Shown here: piece after piece, positions 1-5,412 of the stretch
How the letters are laid out: every line of letters begins with the position of its first letter
How positions within the stretch are numbered: the stretch's first letter is position 1
Assembly (NCBI GenBank): GCA_023250385.1
Contig: JAHFAU010000197.1
Coordinates: 1-7,433, forward strand
Length of the DNA stretch: 7,433 nucleotides
Origin: Anaerolineales bacterium
GTDB taxonomy: Bacteria; Chloroflexota; Anaerolineae; Anaerolineales; E44-bin32
Direction of reading: 5' to 3'
The notes under the pieces: generated by a model
What the model saw: only the letters and a program-made list of their open reading frames with translations
Databases searched by the model: none
What the model was told of the DNA's origin: nothing
Translations under genes and position numbers: made by a program

Positions 1-612
1 AACAACGACGAACTGGTCGCCACCTGGGGGAATCTGGCGAACCGGGTGATCTCCTTCACCTATAAACATTGGGAGGGGAAGATCCCCGCGCCGGGCGAGC
101 TGCGGGGCCCGGACAAAGAACTGCTGCACATCGTGGAGGCCGGCTTTGAGACGGTCGGCCGCCAGATCGAGGCCGTTCGGCTGCGAGCCGCCTTGGGGGA
201 AGCGATGCGATTGGCCCGGGAGGTCAACGGCTACCTGGATCGGGCTCCCTGGTTTGGCGTGATCGAGTCGGATCGGGGCGCCGCGGCGACCACTGTGTAC
301 ACAGCGTTGCGCGCCATCGATTCCCTGAACGTGATGCTCTCGCCCTTCCTGCCGTTCAGCTCGCAGCAGCTGCACCACGCGCTGGGATACGCAGATCGTC
401 TATTCGGTGAGCAGCGAATAGAGACCTATGTCGAGCAGACCCGCAGCCACCAGGCTCTGGTGTACGCGCCCGAGGGCGCGGCAGGCCGCTGGGAGCCGAG
501 CCGATTGGCGGCCGGGCAGCCCCTGGCGAAACCGGCCCCGCTCTACAAGAAGCTGGACGAAGAGATCATCGAGGCCGAGCGGGCGCGCCTGGGCCGGTCT
601 TCGGAGGGCTGA
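1..612 (+). CDS. metG: Methionyl-tRNA synthetase, C-terminal part (5' end outside window)
   Basis: The frame is open from base 1 and runs 203 codons to a TGA, so the gene starts upstream of the window. The product charges tRNA-Met with methionine in the cytoplasm. The visible part is the end of the catalytic region and the helical anticodon-binding domain. Its opening, NNDELVATWGNLANR followed by GKIPAPGE, matches the conserved MetRS segment that leads into the anticodon-binding bundle, and the tail (LAKPAPLYKKLDEEIIEAE) is the usual end of the short bacterial form. It stops without the extra C-terminal tRNA-binding (EMAP-like) domain found in the E. coli enzyme, which is a common variant. 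A GTG at 46 could be mistaken for a start, but the homology continues upstream of it. It has no functional link to the sugar genes downstream. Confidence 0.93.
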   Translation, partial: NNDELVATWGNLANRVISFTYKHWEGKIPAPGELRGPDKELLHIVEAGFETVGRQIEAVRLRAALGEAMRLAREVNGYLDRAPWFGVIESDRGAAATTVYTALRAIDSLNVMLSPFLPFSSQQLHHALGYADRLFGEQRIETYVEQTRSHQALVYAPEGAAGRWEPSRLAAGQPLAKPAPLYKKLDEEIIEAERARLGRSSEG

Positions 613-821
613 GCTGACTTGGTCGGGAAAGTCGGATCGGCGAACGTTCTAGCCCGGCCTGGGACAATCCCCAGCACTCGTATCGTTGTAGACGGCGGGC
701 CCGGCTACGGCACCTTCGGAGGCCGAATCGAGTTGGCCTGCTAAGCACGCCTCCTCACCGCTTACGTTCCTGCGACCAGACAAATAGACCGGCAACATGC
801 CGCCGACGCGCAAGATTGCCG
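613..821. other. Intergenic region after metG, no gene seen
   Basis: About 210 bases between the metG stop and the marR promoter. I see no credible coding frame, tRNA or other RNA gene. Only weak inverted repeats occur: a 5-bp stem at 659-674, a 5-bp stem at 715-727, and a 6-bp dyad CGGCAA/TTGCCG at 790-795 and 816-821 that touches the -35 box. None has a T-run, so a metG terminator cannot be assigned. Confidence 0.6.
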
Positions 822-850
822 TTGACAGGTACATAGTGGTGCGCGAAAAT
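822..850 (+). promoter_or_regulatory. Predicted sigma-70-type promoter of the MarR-family gene
   Basis: A perfect -35 consensus TTGACA lies at 822-827. After a 17-base spacer, GAAAAT at 845-850 matches the -10 consensus at four of six positions. Transcription would start around 857, inside the palindrome at 852-882, giving a leader of about 40 bases before the ATG at 898. The TTGACA and its spacing are seen directly. The start site and use by the housekeeping sigma factor are inferred. Confidence 0.6.
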
Positions 851-851
851 T

Positions 852-882
852 AGTACCGCATGCAATTATTGCATGCGGTACT
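852..882. promoter_or_regulatory. Perfect 31-bp palindrome, probable MarR operator
   Basis: Two 15-base arms are exact reverse complements around a single central T at 867. The outer 14 bases of the left arm are AGTACCGCATGCAA, and each arm contains a nested GCATGC. It begins two bases after the predicted -10 box and covers the predicted transcription start, the classic place for a repressor site. MarR dimers bind palindromes of this kind and often repress their own genes, so autoregulation is the simplest reading. It lacks a following T-run and sits upstream of a start codon, so a terminator is unlikely. In RNA it could also fold as a hairpin just ahead of the ribosome-binding region. Confidence 0.75.
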
Positions 883-897
883 GTTGATCGGGGAACT

Positions 898-1404
898 ATG
901 GTCACCGTAGAGTCGAACCCCATGGGCGATTCCTCGACCGCCCAACGGCTCTATCACATGATCCATGAAGTCTACGTCTACTCGGACGCGAGCGACCGCC
1001 AGGTTCTCACCTCCTTCGACCTCACCATTTCACAGTTCCGGGTCTTGACCTCGCTGAGAAACGACACCGCCCATCGCCTCACCACCCTGAGCGAACGATT
1101 GCTGCTCTCCAAGAGCACGATTACCCGCGTCGTGGATGAATTGGAACAGCGAAGCTGGCTCCGCCGGGTACCTGATCCGGACGATCGCCGGGCGCAGCGG
1201 GTGGTGCTGACGCGGGAGGGGGCCGAGCAGCTGGCCCGGGTTTCAGATGCGCACAAGGGGTATCTCGAGCAGCGGCTCGAATTGCTGCGGAGCAGGGAAC
1301 GACAGCAGTTGAATGCCTTATTGGAGAAGCTTAGTGCCGGACTGCGCCTCACCCTCGAGGCCAATCGAGAGAATGGCGCGTCAGGCGAACAGCCGGGCCC
1401 CTAG
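898..1404 (+). CDS. MarR-family winged-helix transcriptional regulator
   Basis: A 168-residue protein, a typical length for this family of dimeric DNA-binding repressors and activators. An N-terminal helical dimerisation part (about 14-55) is followed by the helix-turn-helix at 61-86, with LSERLLLSKSTITRVVDELE covering the recognition helix, and a wing at 88-106. The wing carries the family signature DPDDRR at 93-98 and VVLTREG at 102-108. A C-terminal helix completes the dimer interface. The ATG at 898 is preceded by GGGGA at 890-894, only three bases away; ATG 922 (residue 9) is an alternative start that would keep every domain. The gene stands behind its own promoter and operator-like palindrome and 94 bases ahead of the maltodextrin importer genes. 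Its ligand cannot be read from the sequence. A MarR protein is a less usual partner for such genes than LacI or ROK types, so control of the transporter is an inference. Confidence 0.92.
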   Translation: MVTVESNPMGDSSTAQRLYHMIHEVYVYSDASDRQVLTSFDLTISQFRVLTSLRNDTAHRLTTLSERLLLSKSTITRVVDELEQRSWLRRVPDPDDRRAQRVVLTREGAEQLARVSDAHKGYLEQRLELLRSRERQQLNALLEKLSAGLRLTLEANRENGASGEQPGP

Positions 1405-1498
1405 GGAGGTGAAAGGTAAATCGAGCGAGCCAGAGAATAGACAGTCAGATTTCCGGTAGAGCCACACACACCTAGTCTACAAACTTGGAGGAGAGAAG
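1405..1498 (+). promoter_or_regulatory. marR-malE spacer with the malE ribosome-binding site
   Basis: A strong Shine-Dalgarno sequence, GGAGGAG at 1487-1493, lies five bases before the malE ATG. No convincing -35/-10 pair was found: TAGACA at 1438-1443 lacks a partner at the right distance, and TAGTCT at 1473-1478 is weak. The importer may therefore be read from the marR promoter or from a promoter of a different type. A second Shine-Dalgarno-like run, GGAGGTG at 1405-1411, follows the marR stop directly but has no start codon in range. No copy of the upstream palindrome is present here. Confidence 0.55.
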
Positions 1499-2779
1499 AT
1501 GAACCGAACGAATCTTTGGCGCCTGGGACTGACGGCCATGGCGATTAGCCTGGCCCTCGCCGCATGTGCACAGCCTACAGCCGAGCCGACCGCCGTGCCC
1601 GCTCAGCCCACCGCTGTACCACCCCTACCGACGGCCGTTCCCGCCGAGCCGACCGCCGCGCCGGTCGAGCTGCTGGTCTGGGCCGACGAGCTGCGCTCGC
1701 CGGTGATCAATGAGTTAGGGAATCAGTTTGGGGCAGACTTCGGTGTCACCATCGTCGTGCAGCAAATGGGATTCGGCGATATCCGCGATCAGCTGGCGGT
1801 AGCCGGACCGGCCGGTGAAGGGCCCGACATCATCATCGGGGCCCACGACTGGCTCGGACAGTTGGTGGTCAACGGGCTGGTCGCCCCCCTGGACTTGGGA
1901 GGAAAAGAAAATCTCTTCCTGGATGCCGCACTCACGGCCTTCACCTATGACGGCCAGCTCTACGGCATGCCCTACGCCACCGAGAACGTTGCGTTCTTCT
2001 GCAACCCCGATCTGGTGGACACTCCACCCGCGACCTGGGACGACGTGACCGCCCTGGCCGAAAAGCTCGAGGCAGACAGCGGCGGCACCGTCACCGCCTG
2101 GACGATTCAGACCAATGACCCGTATCACTACTTCCCGGTCATGACTGCCTTCGGCGGGTACGTGTTCGGCCTGACCCCGGAGGGCTATGACTCGGGTAAT
2201 GTCGGGCTCGACAGCGAAGGCGCTATCGCAGCCGCCACTTGGCTGCAAGGGATGGCCGAGGCCGGGCACCTCAAGCCCGATGTGAATTACGATGTCATGC
2301 ACGCCCAGTTCGAGGGTGGTCAGGTAGCCTGCATCGGCACCGGGCCTTGGGCACTGGAGGCGATCCGCAGCTCGGGTGTGAACTACACAATCAACCCTTA
2401 TCCCTCGGGGCCTGCCGGCCCGGGACAGCCCTTCCTCGGCGTGCAGGGCTTCATGGTCAGTGCCTTCAGCGAGAACCAGCTGCTGGCCCAGACGGTGTTG
2501 ACCGAGATCTTCGCTACCCAGGAGTTCATGCAGGCCATGTATGACGCCGATCCACGACCCCCTGCCTTTCTGGCAGTGCGGGATGCGATCGATGATCCGG
2601 ATCTGGCCGCCTTCGCGGCGGCCGGCGCCCAGGGCTTGCCCATGCCAGCCATTCCCCAGATGGCATCAGTTTGGGAATCCTGGGGCAACGCCGAGCAACT
2701 GGTGATCACTCTGCAGCTGCCTGGTCCCGAGGCGTTCTCCGACGCCGCGGAGCAGGTCCGCACGCTGATCAAACAGTAG
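1499..2779 (+). CDS. malE: Maltose/maltodextrin-type ABC transporter substrate-binding lipoprotein (MalE-like)
   Basis: A 426-residue family 1 extracellular solute-binding protein that would capture maltodextrins outside the membrane and deliver them to the permease encoded next. It begins with a lipoprotein signal: basic N-terminus, hydrophobic core at 8-22, and lipobox LAAC ending at Cys23, the lipidated residue. A flexible linker (26-55) built from PTA(V/E)P units follows. The binding-protein fold starts near VELLVWADE. Familiar family segments are GPDIIIGAHDWLGQLV from 108, YGMPYATENVAFFCNPDLV from 155, and GTGPWALEAI with a following FLGVQGFMVSAFSEN in the second lobe. The start is fixed by the signal peptide and a strong ribosome-binding site. 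Substrate assignment rests on the MalF/MalG-type permeases and the neighbouring glucan hydrolases; another alpha-glucoside such as trehalose cannot be excluded from this gene alone. Confidence 0.9.
   Translation: MNRTNLWRLGLTAMAISLALAACAQPTAEPTAVPAQPTAVPPLPTAVPAEPTAAPVELLVWADELRSPVINELGNQFGADFGVTIVVQQMGFGDIRDQLAVAGPAGEGPDIIIGAHDWLGQLVVNGLVAPLDLGGKENLFLDAALTAFTYDGQLYGMPYATENVAFFCNPDLVDTPPATWDDVTALAEKLEADSGGTVTAWTIQTNDPYHYFPVMTAFGGYVFGLTPEGYDSGNVGLDSEGAIAAATWLQGMAEAGHLKPDVNYDVMHAQFEGGQVACIGTGPWALEAIRSSGVNYTINPYPSGPAGPGQPFLGVQGFMVSAFSENQLLAQTVLTEIFATQEFMQAMYDADPRPPAFLAVRDAIDDPDLAAFAAAGAQGLPMPAIPQMASVWESWGNAEQLVITLQLPGPEAFSDAAEQVRTLIKQ
1574..1663 (+). repeat. Sequence coding the Pro/Thr/Ala linker repeats of the binding lipoprotein
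   Basis: Five PTA units, mostly within P-T-A-V/E-P contexts, are encoded between the lipidated cysteine and the folded domain. The DNA is imperfectly repeated; a 16-base segment (GCCGAGCCGACCGCCG) is exact at 1580-1595 and 1643-1658. Such linkers hold the binding domain away from the membrane and readily change length by slippage or recombination. Confidence 0.75.
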
Positions 2780-2782
2780 TTC

Positions 2783-2805
2783 GGAGAAGTTGGGCATCGC
2801 TGCCC
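2783..2805 (+). promoter_or_regulatory. malF ribosome-binding site with a hairpin in the spacer
   Basis: GGAGAAG at 2783-2789 is the only Shine-Dalgarno candidate for malF, but in linear distance it is 16 bases from the ATG at 2806, too far for good initiation. The bases between contain a perfect hairpin, GGGCA (2792-2796), loop TCGC (2797-2800), TGCCC (2801-2805), ending directly against the ATG. Folded, it would cut the effective distance from the GGAG core to about five bases. The sequence facts are direct; the function is inferred. Confidence 0.5.
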
Positions 2806-4419
2806 ATGGGACAAACCACCATAGAGGCCAGGGGGCGCGTTAGCCCCCTGGCCTCTATCCGGACCAGCCTCCCGGCCATCACTCTGCGCTTCGCCGGCCT
2901 GGCGCTGGTCGACGCGATTGCCGTTTGGCTGCTGCTCTTCCTCATCCGAGATAGAGTGTGGCCACTGGCGCTCGGAATCCTAGCCGCCACCCTACTGGTC
3001 AATGCGGTCAACCTCACCGATCGGCTTTACCCGCTGCGCTGGATGTCCCCCGCCTTTTCCATCATCATCCTGCTTGTCCTCTATCCCATCGTTTTCACTG
3101 TATATACCGCCTTCACCAACTACAGCGACGGCCACCTCCTAACCAAGGTCCAGACCATCCGCCGGATCGGCCAGGACCGTTTCCTGCCTGAGGGCGGTCA
3201 GACCTATCAATGGACCGGTTTCCGGTCGGAGGCCGGCGATCTCACACTGTGGCTCGTCAGCCCTGAAGGTCAGGCCTTCCTGGCGCGCCCCGGTGAACCG
3301 CTGCAAGAGGCAGTTCTCGGGCAGCCCGGTATTGGCGAGCTAGATGAACACGGGATTCCAACCCGCCTGGACGGTTACACCCGCCTGGAGATCCGGGACA
3401 TCTTGCCGATCCTGGACTCCGAACTGGCACTGCTCGAATTCGGCGAGCCACCCTTCACGTTCAAGATCAAGTCCATCCGAGAAGCCGCCCAGCTGCAACA
3501 GCGCTTTGTCTACGACAGTTCTCAGGACTCAATCACCGATCAGCGGGCCGGTACAGTCTACCCGGCCGACGACAAAGTCGGCTTCTTTCTCTCGTCAGCC
3601 AGCGTCCCGCTCAATCCCGGCTATCAAGTAACGATCGGGCTGGATAATTTCGACCGGCTCCTTAACAGCCCGGCGCTGCGGGGTCCCTTTGTCCAGATCT
3701 TCCTTTGGACCATCGTCTTCGCTTTCTTTTCTGTATTCACGACCTTCGCCTTGGGGCTCTTTGTCGCGCTCCTCCTGAACGATCCGATCCTGCCCGCCCG
3801 CAGGTTGATCCGTACCCTGTTGATCCTGCCCTACGCGATCCCTGGAATCATCGGCATCTTAATCTGGCGCGGAATGTTGAACCAGCATTTGGGCGTGATT
3901 ACCACCAACCTGGTGAAGCTGTTCGGGTGGGCGCCGGGGTGGTTTATCGACCCGTTCTGGAGCAAGGTCGGAATCCTGTTAGTCAACCTGTGGTTGGGTT
4001 CCCCCTACATGATGTTGATCTGCAGCGGCGCCCTGCAGGCCATTCCGGGTGACATTTACGAAGCCGCCGATGTCGACGGAGCCAGCGGCTGGCAGAAATT
4101 CTGGGACATCACCTTGCCGCTGCTGCTGGTCAGTGTCGGTCCCCTGCTGATCGCCTCCTTCACCTTCAATTTCAACAATTTCAGCGTTATCTATGCCTAC
4201 AACGAGGGCCGGCCGCCGATCCCCGGCACCCCGACCCCAGCGGGCTACACTGATATCTTGATCAGCTACACCTTCCGCCTGGCCTTTGAGACCGGGCGGG
4301 GGGCCGACTACGCCTACGCGGCCGCCATCACGATCGTGATCTTCATCGTGGTCGCCACCATCACGCTGCTGCAGTACGGTTTCATGGGACGCTGGGAGGA
4401 AGTCTCGGAGAATGTCTAG
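2806..4419 (+). CDS. malF: Maltose/maltodextrin ABC transporter permease, MalF type
   Basis: A 537-residue inner-membrane permease, close to the E. coli MalF length (514), forming a heterodimer with the MalG-type protein. Eight hydrophobic segments are visible at roughly 27-47, 51-70, 79-104, 296-326, 335-358, 386-413, 440-465 and 503-531. The extra N-terminal helices and the large hydrophilic loop of about 190 residues between segments 3 and 4 correspond to the MalF P2 region that contacts the binding protein. The cytoplasmic EAA loop, which docks on the ATPase, is intact: EAADVDGASGWQKFWDITLP, residues 419-438, with Gly425, Ile435 and Pro438 in the expected positions. The frame is open from an ATG at 2671 inside malE, but ATG 2806 follows the malE stop and begins just before recognisable MalF sequence, so it is preferred. 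It overlaps malG by 8 nt. A strong hairpin covers codons 6-18. Confidence 0.92.
   Translation: MGQTTIEARGRVSPLASIRTSLPAITLRFAGLALVDAIAVWLLLFLIRDRVWPLALGILAATLLVNAVNLTDRLYPLRWMSPAFSIIILLVLYPIVFTVYTAFTNYSDGHLLTKVQTIRRIGQDRFLPEGGQTYQWTGFRSEAGDLTLWLVSPEGQAFLARPGEPLQEAVLGQPGIGELDEHGIPTRLDGYTRLEIRDILPILDSELALLEFGEPPFTFKIKSIREAAQLQQRFVYDSSQDSITDQRAGTVYPADDKVGFFLSSASVPLNPGYQVTIGLDNFDRLLNSPALRGPFVQIFLWTIVFAFFSVFTTFALGLFVALLLNDPILPARRLIRTLLILPYAIPGIIGILIWRGMLNQHLGVITTNLVKLFGWAPGWFIDPFWSKVGILLVNLWLGSPYMMLICSGALQAIPGDIYEAADVDGASGWQKFWDITLPLLLVSVGPLLIASFTFNFNNFSVIYAYNEGRPPIPGTPTPAGYTDILISYTFRLAFETGRGADYAYAAAITIVIFIVVATITLLQYGFMGRWEEVSENV
2821..2858 (+). promoter_or_regulatory. Perfect 16-bp stem-loop at the malE/malF junction, inside the start of malF
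   Basis: ATAGAGGCCAGGGGGC at 2821-2836 is exactly complementary to 2843-2858, with a six-base loop (GCGTTA) at 2837-2842. Eleven of the sixteen pairs are G:C, so the RNA stem should be very stable. It lies 15-52 bases after the first base of the malF ATG and 42 bases after the malE stop. No T-run follows, so it is not an ordinary intrinsic terminator. In E. coli, hairpin-forming REP sequences between malE and malF protect malE mRNA and raise binding protein over permease; a similar role is a reasonable inference here. A dispersed repeat (REP-like) is the other possibility. Confidence 0.7.
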
Positions 4420-5320
4420 CGAGATCGCGGCGGCTCCGCTGCCTCGCCCGGCCCGGGCGCGGTCGATGCGTCAGCGGCATAGAAACCAGCTGGTGCTGCG
4501 ATCGGCGCTCATCGCTGTGGCGCTGGTCTTCGCCCTCTTTCCGGTGATCTGGATCGTCTCGGCTGCCTTCAATCCGACCAGCTCGCTGGCCTCCCAGCAG
4601 CTGATCCCGCCCAACGCCTCGACCGCCAATTTTGAAGAGCTACTTAACGATCCGCTTCACCCGATCTTCGTCTGGATCAGGAACTCGGTGAAGGTCGCCG
4701 CGATCACTGCTCTGCTGGCCGTCTTTGTCACGGCGTTGACGGCCTATGCCTTTTCCCGGTTCCGCTTCCGGGGGCGCCGTAGCCTGCTGCTGACGATCTT
4801 GTTAATCCAGGTCTTCCCTAACATGCTGACGATCGTGGCCCTGTTTCTGTTGCTGCGACAAATTGGTGAGTATGTTCCCTGGCTAGGATTGAACACCCAT
4901 GGCGGGCTAATCTTGGTCTATCTCGGCGCCCAAATGGGCATTAACATCTGGCTAATGAAGGGATTCTTCGATTCCATTCCACGCGACATCGACGAATCCG
5001 CTATGGTCGATGGAGCCTCCCACTGGCAGGCCTTCTGGCGGCTGATCTTCCCCCTGGTGCGCCCGATCCTGGCAGTAGTCGGAATTCTGGCCTTCGTGGG
5101 GTCCTACAATGAATTCATCCTGGCCAGCGTGCTGCTGCGCTCCAACGAAAACTACACGTTGATGGTGGGTCTCTATCTCTTCGTCACTCAGACCTTTGCC
5201 CAGTCCTGGGGGGTATTCGCCGCCGGCGCAATTATTGGCGCGATACCGATCGCGGTCATTTATATCCTGCTACAGGATCAGATCGTGGGCGGTCTGACCC
5301 AGGGCGCGGTTAAGGGCTAG
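4412..5320 (+). CDS. malG: Maltose/maltodextrin ABC transporter permease, MalG type
   Basis: A 302-residue inner-membrane permease (E. coli MalG has 296), partner of the MalF-type protein. The N-terminus is short, basic and cytoplasmic, followed by six hydrophobic segments starting near residue 30 (VLRSALIAVALVFALFPVIW). The EAA-type loop reads ESAMVDGASHWQAFWRLIFP at 195-214, with the conserved Gly201 and Pro214. The C-terminal tail GGLTQGAVKG closely resembles the end of E. coli MalG, a tail known to reach into the MalK dimer, so a MalK-type ATPase partner is expected. The ATG overlaps the malF stop in ATGTCTAG (8 nt), and GGGAGGA at 4394-4400 and GGAG at 4407-4410 lie upstream, all pointing to translational coupling. 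The gene is intact. Confidence 0.93.
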   Translation: MSSEIAAAPLPRPARARSMRQRHRNQLVLRSALIAVALVFALFPVIWIVSAAFNPTSSLASQQLIPPNASTANFEELLNDPLHPIFVWIRNSVKVAAITALLAVFVTALTAYAFSRFRFRGRRSLLLTILLIQVFPNMLTIVALFLLLRQIGEYVPWLGLNTHGGLILVYLGAQMGINIWLMKGFFDSIPRDIDESAMVDGASHWQAFWRLIFPLVRPILAVVGILAFVGSYNEFILASVLLRSNENYTLMVGLYLFVTQTFAQSWGVFAAGAIIGAIPIAVIYILLQDQIVGGLTQGAVKG

Positions 5321-5412
5321 CTCCAGCCCGGAGCGGACCCGACAGCTCTCCTGGGCGGCTCGACCCACCTGGCCGGAGGTCGGGGACCTCCTCCACCCAC
5401 TGAAGCTGAGTG
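5321..5412 (+). promoter_or_regulatory. malG-GH13 spacer with two hairpins and a weak ribosome-binding site
   Basis: A 5-bp stem GCTCC/GGAGC (5320-5324, 5330-5334) begins on the last base of the malG stop. A perfect 7-bp stem GGAGGTC/GACCTCC (5375-5381, 5385-5391) with a three-base loop lies 21 bases before the next ATG and hides a GGAGG. Neither is followed by a T-run, so neither is a canonical terminator. Close to the start there is only a poor match (GAAG at 5402-5405). No promoter is evident, so read-through from the transport genes is likely, with the hairpins perhaps acting on mRNA processing or stability. Confidence 0.45.

Noticed and set aside
659..674. Possible metG terminator hairpin (CTGGG/CCCAG)
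   Set aside because: Only five pairs and no T-run; too weak to call.
649..834. Small minus-strand frames in the metG-marR spacer
   Set aside because: No recognisable motif, no good ribosome-binding site, and overlap with the marR promoter; treated as chance.
1574..1663. Tandem DNA repeat or mobile-element remnant in malE
   Set aside because: The repetition reflects the PTA-rich linker common in such lipoproteins; it stays in frame and shows no element ends.
1715..2302. Antisense open frame (195 codons) opposite malE
   Set aside because: It is the shadow of a well-supported binding-protein gene; its composition shows no independent domain.
2671..2805. Upstream ATG at 2671 as the malF start, giving a 582-residue protein
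   Set aside because: It would overlap malE by more than 100 bases, and the added 45 residues are Arg-rich and look like an out-of-frame reading of malE. ATG 2806 is just after the malE stop and right before MalF-like sequence.
2821..2858. Intrinsic terminator after malE
   Set aside because: The stem is strong, but the bases after it are GC-rich with no T-run, and the malF frame runs through it. Partial termination or mRNA protection remains possible.
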